A stretch of DNA of 64,000 nt, from NCBI GenBank assembly GCA_023053545.1, contig JAKZAN010000007.1, positions 9,858,001 through 9,922,000 on the forward strand, read 5' to 3'. The position numbers and the translations under genes were made by a program. The notes under the pieces were generated by a model. That model worked only from the letters and a program-made list of their open reading frames with translations, searched no databases and had not been told where the DNA came from. Source of the stretch: Lepidurus packardi. Lineage: Eukaryota; Arthropoda; Branchiopoda; Notostraca; Triopsidae. Below are positions 1 through 12,785 of the stretch, piece by piece (positions within the stretch are counted from its first letter, which is position 1; every line of letters starts with the position of its first letter).

Positions 1-48
1 GGTTTGTTTAATTTTTTGTTTTGTTTATGTTTGTTTTAAAATTGACAG

Positions 49-126
49 ATTCCAGGATACTTGGATGAAAAATTCCGCCAAAGTTCACGGCCTGCTTCTC
101 CGGTTGATGGGAAATCAGACGAATAA
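49..126 (+). CDS. possible 3'-terminal coding exon of a gene entering from the left edge
   Basis: A T-rich tract (positions 1-40) runs into TTGACAG, a good 3' splice site. After it the frame from 49 reads 25 residues, starting IPGYLDEKFRQSS and ending PVDGKSDE, then TAA at 124-126. The Ser/Pro-rich hydrophilic tail looks like an ordinary protein C-terminus. Splicing in a different phase would instead give about 64 open residues (starting FQDTWMKNS), so the reading frame is not settled. No family is recognised. AATAAA hexamers at about 1208-1236 could end its 3' UTR. The call rests only on the splice-site context and the plausibility of the peptide, so confidence is low. Confidence 0.3.
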   Translation: MPGYLDEKFRQSSRPASPVDGKSDE

Positions 127-3100
127 GCGGACGAAAAGCATTACGTTCATAATGGGTGCTTTGAATAATGAAATGGTACAAAAGCTTAGGTGGTTTATAA
201 GTTCTTACTGTAAGCAGGGGCAGACGATGAAAAAGATAGGTTAGTGAATAATATACAGCTCTATTGTGTATTATTACAACAGTGATACTTTGTGTAATTA
301 GATGATTAGAGTAGTTACACTTTTTATACGTATGAAACTGCAAACTTCCATTACAGTAAGTTGATTTAATCATAAGAACGCTTCTTCGTAAGACAGACTA
401 TTTACAATTTTGTAATCTTCAAGTCCGTTTGCAATTATTTGAAAGTCTTTTACGCATGTTGGGCTGCAGGAAACCTTGCTGCGATTAATTGAATCAAGGC
501 AGTTGACTTTGCATATTTTGGCAAACCAGTCTAAAGTGCTTATCTGATACAGACGGAAGGATTACTTCCGGTCCCCAAACAGATATCCTGTCCTGTCTAA
601 AATAATTGCCTCACAGGTTTCATGGTTTCCAAGAGAATCTAACTTAGTATTGCTCGTATTTATGAGAGCACGAGTGTGAAATATGAAGAAAATGCTTTTC
701 TTTAGAAAAATGTATGTTAATAGAAATCAAAAAGTTGAATAGATGCATAATATTAGTAATCCGAGAAGAAGGGAGAACTTCCTTCTATATAAAAGGCATT
801 TTGAAAAGTAAAATTGGTCTCACTGGACTTCTAATTCAGTTTCCAGTTTGCTTCATAGATGGCAGTGCTACTCATAGGGTTCTTATGATAGTTGCTAGAT
901 GGCGTTTCAGCACTTTCGTGAAGACATAAATAAGATAAATTCCGTCATAAGATTTATAGGATAAATTCCGTGCTAATATTTGCCTTGTTCATTTGATCCT
1001 GGGCAAAATGTTCACTGAGATCTTATATTCTAGGGTTATTATTAAAAAATTGAATATTCCGTGAATTTTCAGAGCGTAATGTAATCCTGTAAGACAACCT
1101 TGAAAACCATTCGTGGTTAAATCAATTTACAATGAATAACACTGATAAATGAAACGGAATTATTTTAAATTAAAACAAAACTATGGAACATAATTTTAAT
1201 AACGTTAATAAAAATCAATAAAACAATGTGAAATAAATATAACATAATGCAACCTAACACAAGTACTATGTGTAAACAAGTACATAAATAAGGAATTGGT
1301 GTAAAGAAATTTTACAAATATTTGACACACGCTAATAAATGAGCTGACTGTTAAGATTATACGCTTGTCCTTACTACAAATAATAAATCAATTAAGTTTA
1401 ACCAAATTAAATTTAAATTATTTTTTTGTCTTGAGGGAAAACATGGCCATGGTCAACCTAGGTTAACTTAAGTTACTTTAACCTTGTTTTGTGTTTTATA
1501 TAAAAAAAAAAAATCATTCAATATAGGATTGCCCCTGAGCTATGAGAAGTCATCGTCTGACCGCTGTCAAAATGCAGATCCAAAAAACAAAAGGGGTCTC
1601 CTACCCATGACTGTTTTTTGTGTGTGTTTTTTAGTGTCTATTGATTCACACCAGGGACGATATGTAGCATGTTTGTAGCCAGCAGGTTACCCTCCCTCCG
1701 AAAACCCCGTTGCTTACATTAAACCGAAAATGAATATGCATGTCATAAAAAAACAGCAGCACAGTGGGGGGTATAACTACACACATACACCTATAGTGGA
1801 GAAACGTCTATAGTTTTGGGGTATTCCTTTCCTTCTTTGACGAACGAGGACAGGTGCGGGTACCACATAGGTCCTTTTCCTTTGCTTTTATGTTTATACT
1901 ATGACACGTACAGAAGAAGGAGGGCGGGGGGCAACACACGCCAAATAAGGAATATATGGACAAAAACCTGTCGCCTCGTCCAACTTCCGGTGACAAGGAA
2001 TATCAATAATAGCTTTGCGACCACGAACAAAAGCTTCATTTAACCCTTTCTCCCCTCCTACCCTGCCGCCCCTCAGCCATACAACATGTACCCACTTTAA
2101 AAAAAAAAGAAAAAAAAATCTCCCTAATACCGGTGGTCTTCTAAAAGCTATACACTAAAAATCCCAGTTTTTTAGGGAGTGCAATGCTAAAACACCAATA
2201 CGTGAACGGAACAATTCCCCAAAAGCTTAATGGTATAGCATGTCAGGACGCACTTGTTGCATGCACACGGGCCGAGGTAATAAAGGGCAGTTAGGTTTTT
2301 TCCTCCCAATGCAAAGGAATTCATACACGTGTACAGGTAAAACACACTTTGGCTCCCTTTTGTCTATTTCGTCCCAATATTGCGCTTTGGGTAAAGCTTT
2401 TCACCATCAAACGTAGCGATGTAGAGGGGCAAGCGGCAAGCGTGGCCCGTCCGGCCGCCATTTTGGGACAGGCTATGGGATGGTTGGGATAGTGTGATAG
2501 ATGAAAGTTTGGAGGTAAAAGGCCGGAGCGTGTCCAATGTTGACTTGATTTGGAGAGAAAGATGAGGTCGTACGCCTGGAGAATGCCGGCACTTGATTCT
2601 TTGACCCTTTCCTTTCTTTCTTGCGGGGCGCTTACTAGTTTTAGCTCGAGTTTTACAACTTGTATTCCGGATCGGGAAGCGCTCCAAGAAGTATGAGGGA
2701 AATGATTATACCACTGACATCTTTGGCCTCTTTGGCGAGAATCCATGCACACGCCAACAAAAGGAACCCTTTTGGAAGCCCTTTGCGCTTATGATTGCCG
2801 AGCTTTCGTGAAGTAACTTATTTTTATAGTGATTATTATATAAAAAAAAAAGGAAAAATGGGGGGTTAGTTTTTGGACCACCAAGGAACGAGAAATAGGG
2901 AATTTAAACGCCAATTGGACTTGGTAGCAATTGTTAGCCCTTAATTGCCCCCTTCATTTCTTTCGACGGCGCAGTTTTGATAAAAGAGAACGAGCGCGAG
3001 TGAGAGAGAGAGAAAAAGAGAAAGGTTTCTGAAAAATTGGAGGCAGTAATTTTTTTTAATGTGCATAATAAAAGTACTTTCGTGAAAGAGAGCGAGAAAC

Positions 3101-3382
3101 GTGTAATTACTTATTACTTCATTTCCTGCCTGCTGCAAAGAGTGAAACCGACACCGATCATGCTAATCAACCTTGTCGTTTCCAACACGCTTTGAATTGA
3201 ATTCCATAATTATGGATTCTTAAAAAATGAATTTTCCAAAAATGTTCCAGAATTTCGGTCAATCTAAATACAATCATTTTAATTTCCCCCACTGAATAAG
3301 AATTAAGTTCATAAATAAAACTTTATATATTGACAATTCATATGCATTTAGTTTAAATCTTGACTGTTCAAATGTATTATAC
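127..3382. other. non-coding; possible 3' UTR, then low-complexity sequence
   Basis: No supported gene. From 127 to about 1240 this could be the 3' UTR of the left-edge exon; AATAAA occurs several times at 1208-1236. A CTCF-like core with one mismatch (CTAGATGGCG) lies at about 895-904. The rest holds A-runs (1500, 2100, 2840) and a GA/GAGA-rich tract (about 3000-3025). The open frames of 107-143 codons on the minus strand at 2321-2752 overlap one another and show no recognisable protein character. Confidence 0.6.
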
Positions 3383-3655
3383 TTAAATATTAAACGTTTG
3401 TATAAAACATTCAAATGAATTTCTTTGGCTTAATTCATTTTAATTTTAATTTATCTTAACTGCTAAATTGAAATGAGATTTAAAATAGAAACTATTTTGA
3501 TTTTAGATTATTATTTTAGATAATTATTTAGATTTTGAAATTAGATTTAAATATTAAACGTTCGTATAAAACATTCAAATGAATTTCTTTGACTTAATTC
3601 ATTTTCATTTTAATTCATCTTACCTGCTAAATTCATTTTCACTGCTAAATTGAAA
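3383..3655. repeat. 164-bp AT-rich tandem duplication
   Basis: The segment beginning AAATATTAAACGTT at 3385 recurs at 3549, an offset of 164 bp. Long near-identical stretches (CATTCAAATGAATTTCTTTG, TTAATTCATTTT) are shared. Two copies, the second truncated. Confidence 0.75.
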
Positions 3656-6600
3656 TGAGTTAGGAATAAAAGAACCGTTGCGATCAATCCTGGCCCCTTT
3701 AGTTTTAAGAACGTTTTTGATACGTCACTTTCCTGACTAACGGGGTCCTAATTGTAACCACCCAGCGAATATATTGAAAGGGCCTTTTAAACAGCGAACC
3801 ACACATCAGAAGAAGCTCCTCAAAGTAGGGAATCCAACGTTGACGAGGTAGTTTCAGGCGATGGAATCGTTATCCCTTTTGCTTTGACAATGTCTTTAGA
3901 ATCTTTAGAGGCACCAGATAATGGGAAAGAGTGCAACCTATGAGCAGTACTCGTCCCGCAAAAACTAACAGCCATTTGCTTTAACTGTCGCTTCAGTTCA
4001 TGAAAGCAGAGGCACACGAGCTTTTAGTGATCCCCTGTACTCTCTATTACCTTCCATTTCAGATACAAGACACCAAGAAAAAATACAAAAAATACCTAGC
4101 CATTAAGGTTCCCCAATCCAAACAATACAGCTTAGTTTGGGTTATCGAATGAAGCACATGAAACAACACGAAAGTATTAATGGAATAAGCAACGTTTCCT
4201 CTAGAAAGAAAACAAGTTCTTCTTTTCCCTTTATGTCTTGGCATTACGCCGGGGATCACGAGAGGTTAAAATGGTAAATAAAGCCTAATCAGAAACCGAG
4301 CGATTGACTCGTAGTTTATGGCGGTTGCGGGTTAAGGGTCATGTTCCTAACCCGCGTGCCGCGACCACGCAGACCGCCCACAGACCGCATGGATTTCCTT
4401 GTTTCACGCCATTTGTCCCGTATCAAAAACCTTTTTCAGAAAATCCAAGTCCTTTTTTTTTTTTATTTTGTTTTATATAAACCCTCCCACTAGTTAAATT
4501 TTGTAAAGTTATTTCCCTTTCTGAGCCTCTTTACACCTGGTCTGAAGAAAAAGGCCAGATTTTTATTGCGTTTAACGAAACTAGGAGAAGATAAAAAAAA
4601 AAAAGAAAAAAAAGTTTTCGAAACCGCGGCCCGTCCCACCTAATCATATAGCTTCGGAAAACCATCCAGATTTTCTAGAGTTGGAGGAGCTGGTGGCTAG
4701 GTTGGGAGGTTTGGGATGTATAGGGACACCAAGAGTTAAGAGTTGGAGGCTTTTGTGCTGAAACCAGACCTACCGCAGGAATTCTTCACGGATTTGTGGG
4801 AGAAAAAGAGGAAAGAAGGAGAAGAAGAAGAAACGCCTTCATCTTCACCTGGCACAGTCCACTTTTCACGCGCCGCACTTGCCCGGTGGTCGTAAGAAAG
4901 GGACAGAGAGCGCAGAGAGACAGAGAGAGGCTGGAAAAGGGCACCCGGAGGAACTCGAACTGAAACAGGCCGATCGAATTTAACCACCACCTTGAAAGTA
5001 TGCTAACTTTGAGCAATTCGCCGTGCTCTGCCAGGGACATACAGGTGTTGTGCTATTAGGGGACCCAAAAGGAAGATATACATAATATTTTATTTTTTAT
5101 TTTTTTTATTTACGAGTAGGAAAAGAAAGAAAAAAGGTGTTTCGATAGGGAGGGTCCTGGTTTAACAAGTTTGGGGGATACATGTCGAAAACGGGTTTTT
5201 TTATTTTATAAGAATTTTTTGACTTCGCTTGGATCACAAGAAATTGGTTCACGCCTGGTCAGCTCCCAGGAATTCCAATCAATACTTTTTGGGCCCTTTT
5301 ACCAGGATCAGGAAAGTAACAGATTTATTGATGGGAGTCTTGAATCCTTTCTCAAGAAGGCAGAGAAAGGTTCAGGGCTCAATTAGGTCTTAGTTTTCGT
5401 TCTTTAAACAATTTACTAAATGTATTGGTTTAGAAACGTCTGCTTCCTTCCATTCATCTCAACTTTGCTACAACACGATACATTTCTCAACAGTCGAAGA
5501 TGTTTAACTCAACATTGGGAATTAAGTAAAGAGTAAAAAGGTTGGACAGGCGTGGTATACAATTATGCATTACACCTGTACATTCATTTCAATCCATTCC
5601 TCTGACTATGTTCAACCTTTCGCTAAAATTCGGAGATTTTCAAGACATTTATACCAAAAGCGACTGGCGTCCGGGACAGACGCTCTCAGATGGGCGCGCT
5701 TTTGGCCAACAGTGAATAAAATTTGAATCGCCATGGCGTCCCCCTGTCAGTTGGTAGCCCTGCAAACGCTCCGAAAGTCAACAAAAAGAACGCTTTGGAG
5801 TTTTTGAAGGGTGTGGATAAATAACGGTGCTGTTTAAAAGGAAATTCCGTTTGGGGAATCAGTTTAAGGGAGGTCAACTTGCTATTGATTTGTAATTAAG
5901 TTTATACTTAAAAATTGGCTCTTCGAAAGTCTCTACAGTTTTCCCTCGCATGGTTGAAAAATGGGGCCGCTAAACGTACAAAGGACGTGCAAGGGAGTTG
6001 TTATTATAGCATGTGCTCGTTAATGAGCATAAAAGGGAATCAATAGGTCTTGTATGGTGCAGGGTTTGGTTCCTGTTTTTCGTCCCATAGTTGAATTTAA
6101 TGTGTATTTTATAGTAATAGTAATGGGAGGCTCTCGCTCTTTTTCTGTCTAATATCAACGGACGCTCGTGGTCGGTGTCATTAAAAAGCTCCACCGGAAC
6201 CCACCTGGAAACACACACATCACCCCATCATCCATCCATCCCTTAACCCTTTTCGGGTTTTCTGGTATGGAACCGGCTCATAAAATGAACCCGTATCGTA
6301 TGCATATAGAAACTGTCGTGTGCAAGGTGCTTCGCGTCATTCCTATCATTGTACAACAGTCACCCTTCCCCCTGAAAAAAGAAATTAAAAAGGGAATAAA
6401 GCAAAATAAAATAAAACAATGTCATTCCCCAAGACGAAGAAGAACAAAAGCTTGGATCGGTGTGACCCATCGTAACTTTTCACCCCAGGAAAGTTGGGAA
6501 ATATATATATAAAAAAAAAGTGGACACTGCAGATGTATTGTAATACTGCACACCTGTGGGGTTATACAAGGTTATAGTGTAGTCAAAGCAATATAGGTTC

Positions 6601-7170
6601 GTTTCATTGATTTAGCGTCCGGAGCTAACATACATTTGCTGTCCTGTTGCTCGTATCCCGGCACAAAAAAAACCACCGCCCCCGAATGGAGCCATGACTG
6701 ACGCTTTATGAGATGGACGGGTGGAAACATAAGTATCCGTTTTTTTGTATGTGTGTGTATCCCTTGTGGCTATACAGTGTAAGTCGCAGACCAACGTTAC
6801 ATATGCACATCAGAAGGGGAACTTAATGTTTGCAAGGGAACTAAGGCGTAAAGGTCAATACGTTAACCCGATCAACAAAAACCAATGTTGCAGTTGAGTT
6901 GCTCTGGTGGTGGATAATAAAACCAGCCTTATTTCTGCAATAAAATATAAAAGTCGGAATTGTTTTCGGATAATCAAGAACATTTTCTGTTAACTTTGGA
7001 ACTGGAAGGTCACTCGAGGAAATTCGATCTAAACGACAACAAAAAATAGGTACTGCGTAGTGTGTAAGACTTTACTCGAATTAAGTTACCAAGTCAACTA
7101 CTTAGGTATTCTAGATGAAATTAAATGGAAGAATTTACGTGAAGAAAATGAAGAAAGAATATATACGACG
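3656..7170. other. non-coding, no supported gene
   Basis: Ordinary intergenic sequence with A/T runs (4450, 4590, 5090) and a GA-rich tract (4800-4930). The one notable part is the GC-richer segment at 4320-4395, listed separately. The minus-strand open frames at 4736-5040 (84 codons each) lie over the purine-rich tract and look like composition artefacts. Confidence 0.6.
4327..4392. promoter_or_regulatory. inverted repeat plus three tandem GACCRCNCA-like sites
   Basis: GCGGGTTA at 4327-4334 and TAACCCGC at 4348-4355 form a perfect 8-bp inverted repeat around a 13-bp spacer. It is followed by GACCACGCA (4363-4371), GACCGCCCA (4372-4380 with a one-base offset) and GACCGCATG (about 4383-4391). 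The first two are one mismatch from the Gli/Ci site GACCACCCA. A GC-rich cluster in an otherwise AT-rich tract is consistent with a regulatory element, but this is inference. Confidence 0.25.
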
Positions 7171-7503
7171 AATTAACAATATTTAGAATTTAATTAACTT
7201 TATTTAGAATCTAGTAAAAATATTTAGAAATTAATGAACAATATTTAGAATTTAATAATAATATTTAGAATTTAATTAATAATATTTGGAATTTAATGAA
7301 CAGTATTTAGAATTTAATGAACTTTATTTAGAATCTAATAATAATATTTAGAAATTAATTAACAATATTTAGAATTTAATGAATAATATTTGGAATTTAA
7401 TGAACAATACTTAGAATGTAATGAACTTTATTTAGAATCTAATAAAAATATTTAGAAATTAATTAATAATATTTAGAATTTAATTAACAATACTTAGAAT
7501 GTA
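7171..7503. repeat. AT-rich minisatellite, 20-21 bp unit, about 16 copies
   Basis: Head-to-tail copies of a unit close to AATATTTAGAATTTAATGAA. A variant monomer (TTTATTTAGAATCT) recurs at about 7199, 7323 and 7427, spacings of 124 and 104 bp. The array therefore seems to have a higher-order organisation of five to six monomers. Confidence 0.9.
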
Positions 7504-9410
7504 CATGCATAAAATTAAGCATTCATTTAGAAAGCCAAAAATGTAAGCTGAATAATTCCCTGATTCAAGAAGTTCAATTGAAAATGAATACGTATAAAAC
7601 TTAATTGAGTCAATCTTAAGAATTTACTTGAAAAAGACAAAAAATTAAAAAAAAATAACCAATATTGGGGAGTTCAAGATCTTCTGTTCGATTTTTATGA
7701 TGATTAATTAGAAAACTGGAAATATAATTCATTAGAATTCTTAGGATCGTTAATTACAAACCTGGTATTTTTCAACATTTTTGTATGCATTGTAATGCAT
7801 AGTTGAAAAAGTCCTCCCAGAGAAGCATTTGGAATATATATGGAATGTAAGCAACATTGAACCCGTGGTGTGTAGTACTTGTCATGACAATCTTTCACAC
7901 CTCTTGGGGAATTGAATTTGCATATTGACATGCCGCGGCGTTTTAACCCCCGCCAGGCCATCCATCACGTATATGCAAACCCACACACAGCAACAATCCG
8001 ATTCTTGTGCAGCCAACCCAACCCTCCCCCAACACACACTTATGTATACACCTCCGCTTTTCATCCTTAATTTCATACCCATCATGACTTAAACAAATGT
8101 TATTTCCTTCCATCCTCCTTCCACACCTTCAATGCATCATCATCATCACCATCGTCATCATCATCATCGTCCTTTTGCATCTTCGATACCACTTCATTCC
8201 CTTTAACCTTTTTTCAATCTATCTGGGTTCCAGTTATCAATGTGTTCAAGAATACTTACGTTGATCACCCATCATCCACACTTCATTCCTTTTACCCTAG
8301 CTAATGCTGGTGTGTTCTAGCACACTGTATTGATCAACCAGGATCCTCTGGATCATCCCCTGTTCATTCCTTTTACCTTACCATCAATGTGTTCTAGAAA
8401 CACGGCGTTGTTCTCTGCGAATCCACTGGGGAGGATTCGTGAGCTTTTTGTGTCATTGTTTCTTTAAGGTGAAACTAAAAATTGTTAGACAAGTCCAAAG
8501 AAACCAAACTGGCTCGTAAAAATGATATAAAAAAGAGGCAGTGTTTGTAGTTAAACCTTTGAGCCCCGAGTAATTTTAACATAGCATTGCTATTACAAAG
8601 CGGCGAGTTAAAAGCTCATACCTGAGGGCAAAATATGTCCCAGGTGTTTGGGGGTTGGCAGCAAATGGAATGGCAGTCGTAATGGATTAGTGGCGGAATC
8701 CTTAGTGTTCTTAATGAAGAGTCTCTGTCTTGCCACAGGTAGATCTGAAATAAAAGGCGTAAAAAAAAAGAAATGCAAGAAAGAGAGGCAAAGGGAAAAG
8801 GTAATAAGGAAAAAAGAAAATAACAACTACGAAGAGAGGACTTTGGAAACGCCACTACCACTACAAACAACAGTCAAACATTCGGAATGAAAAAAATTGG
8901 ATATCAACCGTCAGAAGATGGAAGAGTGTGTGGGGTTAAAAGAAAGTCCAGAAAATAAAAAATCAAATGGGAGGAAAAAAAAAAGTTGAGTAATGGCTTG
9001 GCATGGTAATCAAGCGTCCGGAGTTGTGCATCCAGGCAATTAAAGGCATAAAAGATGCCTGATGCCTTTTGCCGCAGCTGCATTGCGGATTGGGGGGAAA
9101 TGGTAAAACGCTAACACCTCTCTGGAAGGTGAGAGAATAAGGTCTCTCTCTCTCTCTCTGGGTACATGAGGTGTGGCATTCCGACTTTATTACAAGCTCT
9201 TTTTCATCCTCTCCTTCTCGCTCTTTGACTGTCTTGGGGAATTCCACCAAGTTCGATACATGATGATGATGATGGGGGGCTCTGAGTTTGTGTATGCCGA
9301 CGAAGATGCGCATAAAAGTCATCCAGAGCAACACACGCTGCGTTTCTGTTTTTGGTCGGCCACAAATCAAAACCAGACCAAAGACACTTACACACCATCC
9401 ATACGCTTTC
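7504..9410. other. non-coding with microsatellites
   Basis: Holds a CAT/CATCAT microsatellite (about 8135-8172), a degenerate 80-90 bp repeat (about 8190-8400, built on CTTCATTCCTTTTA and AATGTGTTC), a CT dinucleotide run (about 9143-9159) and an ATG trinucleotide run (about 9260-9274). The overlapping open frames on both strands at 8608-9517 run through this simple sequence and are not supported as genes. Confidence 0.6.
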
Positions 9411-10240
9411 ATATCCACCATCGTCTTCACCATCATCTACCTCCATACCTAGCGGTGAATTTAGAAGTTGCACCACTTCATAGTTTTCATCATCATCTAC
9501 ATCCATACGGGATGTAGAAGATACATTAGAAGTCGATCTAGTCCATCAAGAAGTCGATCTAGTCGATCTAGAAGTAACGCCGCTTCACCATTGTCCCCAT
9601 ACACATGTACCGTATGGATGTAGACGTTGCACTAGAAGTCGATCTACAAGTCGATCTAGTCGCACTAGAAGTTGATCTAGTCCATCAAGAAGTCGATCTA
9701 GTCGCTCTAGAAGTTGATCTAGTCCATCAAGTAGTCGATCTAGTAGATCTAAAAGTCACGCCGCTTCACCATTGTCCCCATCCACAGGCACCGTATGGAT
9801 GTAGAAGTTGCACTAGAAGTCGATCTGCAAGTCGATCTAGCCGATCTAGAAGTTGATCTAGTCCATCAAGAAGTCGATCTAGTCGATCTAGTCGCACTAG
9901 AAGTAGATCTAGTTGATCAAGAAGTCGATCTAGTCGCTCTAGAAGTTGATCTAGTCCATCAAGAAGTCAATCTAGTCGATCTAGAAGTCACGCCGCTTCA
10001 CCATTGTCCCCATCCACATGCACCATATGGACGGAGACGATGGAACTTGCGGATTCACTGCCCCAATGAATCTAGAAGTTGTACCGCTTCAGCATAAGTT
10101 ACACCATCATCTACATCCATACGGCCATGAATCTAGAAGTTGCATAGGTTCACCAGAGTCCTCACCATCGTCTCCATCCATATGCTCCGTATGGACGGAG
10201 AGGATGGAACTTGTAGATTCATCGCCCCGATGAATCTCGA
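9411..10240. repeat. compound GATCTAG-rich minisatellite with higher-order structure
   Basis: Short units such as AGTCGATCTAGTCCATCAAG and AGTCGATCTAGAAGT are repeated many times between about 9520 and 9990. Three larger blocks contain CGCCGCTTCACCATTGTCCC, starting at 9579, 9759 and 9991 (spacings 180 and 232 bp). Outer units carry CATCATCTACATCCATACGG. One plus frame (9605-9856) reads repeated LEVDLV; another reads Arg/Ser dipeptides (SRSSPSRSRSS). Both frames are broken by stops and neither has a start and end that look like a gene, so I call it a repeat. A fragment of a repetitive coding exon cannot be excluded. Confidence 0.8.
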
Positions 10241-12100
10241 GAAGTTGGTTAATAAGCAAATTGGATGCGCTGGAAGCTTTGTAAACCGCAGGTGGCGGAG
10301 AAAATATGGCTGAAGCTACAGTCCACATTTTGAAAACGTTAAGACATCCCTTTAGCATAAAATCCAGGATTAATTTTTTTCGGCTGCTAATAATTTGCAA
10401 GCCACTGACACGTTTACAACGAGCAAGTTTTCCTTTGCGCTCATCCACTGGGAAGTTCACTGTTACATTCTTTCTGATATGCGTGTCTTTATTTATCCTC
10501 CTGGGAAAATAAAAATCCCACCAACAGCAATGAGCCAATGGCGCGGGTTAATACTGAGTTTGGGAGGTTTACTCGTTATCATCCAACAGTCTTCCCAAGG
10601 TTACGTGAAGGGCAAACTAAAATACTAGAAGCAATCCGGAAGGGTGGTGAGTTGGGACATTGCTTTGAATGCTCAAAGTGATTTTACACGTTACTTCCGA
10701 GGCTTTTCACGATGAAGAAAGCCAACACCAGCTTGGTAGCCTAAACGCTGTGGCGTTTTGTGTCTTTCGGTGAGGCCGACGAGACACTTTAGGGTCTAAA
10801 TGACACGCATCAGCCCCGCAAAGGGACAAGAAAGGTTTCTGCGTGATATTCTATAGGCCGTTGGGTTTTAATTGAGACGCGATTAACCGTCAACCCATTA
10901 CGGAGAGTTTTCGTCGATTATGTTATGCACGTCATTCACCGGCAGGAAGATGGAGGTTCTGCTCTAACATCGCTTTTGTGATGATGAAGGTAGAGAGCAA
11001 AAAAAGTCAGAGCGGAAGTTTCAGTTACCAAGTTTCTTCAGGAAGAATCACTTGGCTGACGATGGAAAGGGATTGGAAAAGAAATTAGACCTAACCTAAT
11101 ACCCAAAAAACACCAATTGAAAGGCCCCCCCAAACTCCTAAAACTGGCAATCCTTCCGCAGCCCATGCTGATGGTAGTGATCTTCGACGGGCGGTGGTTG
11201 CGTTCAAATCATCGCGTTTCATTTGCTCCCTCGCTATGGGTTGTTGTGTTTCCCGAAACGATGTTAGCGTGTTAAGAATGGTTACAACGTGACATTCCAT
11301 TTTCTCTTTTCTCTCTACTCTCCTTGGAAGGGGTTTTATAAATGAACGCTTCATATCATCTTCAGAAAAGTGGGCGTCGATTTGTGGTCGGCGAACCTTA
11401 AGCGTAATCAACTCCAAGGCAATTTTAATTTTTTCCGGTTCCCAAACTTGAAAGAAAAGGGCCAATACCGGATAAACCCAAGATCGGTTTCCTTTTAATG
11501 CGATGCCTCATAAAGTTTACGTTGCAAGCTTGCAGCACGATATCGCAACAAACAAGGATCCGCACCGTCTGCTGCGCCAATAATAATCGGAACCACAAGA
11601 CGCCAAGAGAGCCCATTGTGTGGTCTCCCAGGATTTATAGGGCATATGTCCTCTCAATTGAAACCTCGTTGAGGCAGTTAAGTTTTCTATAGGATATCAG
11701 TATAGAGATTGTTATAGAAGAACGGCTTTAGGCTCACCACGATGTGGTTTAATTGTCATTTGTAAATGAAAAAGTAACGAATTCGAGACTGGGGTCCCTG
11801 TAATAGTCCGTTAATTCTTTACCGGCGGATAAAATACCTGAAACAATCTGATAAGGATTTGATTTCCAAGGTTAAAAAATTTAAAAGATTAAAAGATTTT
11901 AAAGTCAAGATTTAATTTCAATTTAATTGATTAACACATGGCAGAAATTCGACATTATTTGTAGTTAATGTTACCATTTCCTTTAGAATTTGGTTGGAAT
12001 ATTTTTTCGTTTAGAATACAAGTTCTTAGAATGTGTAGGATTGGTTGAAGAAGGGATTATATTGTAGGATGGAAGTTGATGACGATTACCTTAGTTTAGA
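10241..12100. other. non-coding, no supported gene
   Basis: Unremarkable intergenic sequence of somewhat higher complexity than its surroundings. A CTCF-core-like site CAGGTGGCGG lies at 10289-10298. The segment at about 10860-10940 (TTTTAATTGAGACGCGATTA and CCCATTACGG) holds TAAT-type homeodomain cores but nothing decisive. The minus-strand open frame at 10107-10538 and the plus-strand frames at 10306-10628 have no recognisable protein features. Confidence 0.55.
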
Positions 12101-12156
12101 TTAATTACTTCCAAGGTTTGTAAGAACTGGCTACTTCCCAAGTAGTGCATGCTGGA

Positions 12157-12785
12157 AACCACGTGGTTGCCACGGTTTGAGTAGTGTCACATCCGGATTC
12201 ATGTGCAACGGCTTTTAAGTTGCGTCACATCTCTGGTTTTTAAAAACTAAGATTTCGTTCACTTTTAAGTTATTACGAAAGCTAAGAAAATTACTGTCAC
12301 ATATGTGTGTTCAAGGAAACATGATTTTAGGACTTAAAGGAGGTATTTCGCTTTAGTAAATCTAATTGTTTAAGCGTTCTTAAAGCTAGCCAAGCTGTCA
12401 CTGGGGAAAGGCGGGAACCACGTGGCAAAGCGCCGCTGTACGGCCTGTCTGGTGCAACGGTTTGGTGCGTTAGGCTCTAACGACTGTATATAGAGTTGTT
12501 TCCATAAAAAGGCCTCGCGTGTTTAATTAACTAATAACATTTGTAGGTAAACACATGCGGCATGTTTATAGGCACAGCACGACAGCCAAAGCGACTGTTT
12601 TGGTATCGCTTGCACGTGATTGTCTAGGGACTTATTGACCAGTCTAACTTTGCGTGCCACAGAAAAGTTCCCTTTTTTTTGCTTTTAGCCGATGTAGCCG
12701 AGGTCGAGGGGAAGTGGGGGAGGCTTATATAACGGAGACAGCTTAAACTTAAGCTAAGTATAACGGGATGAGCAGCTCATCAGCG
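12157..12785. promoter_or_regulatory. candidate regulatory cluster: E-boxes, forkhead sites, TATA-like box
   Basis: AACCACGTGGTT (12157-12168) is a perfect 12-bp palindrome with a CACGTG E-box at its centre; a second CACGTG lies at 12419-12424, also preceded by GAAC. GTAAACA (12547-12553) and TGTTTAT (12563-12569) are perfect forkhead cores in opposite orientation, next to TTTAATTAACTAATAAC homeodomain-type cores (about 12519-12537). TATATAA follows at about 12724-12730. The cluster lies about 4.5-5 kb upstream of the FoxB start. A role as a distal element, perhaps autoregulatory, is inference. Confidence 0.3.
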
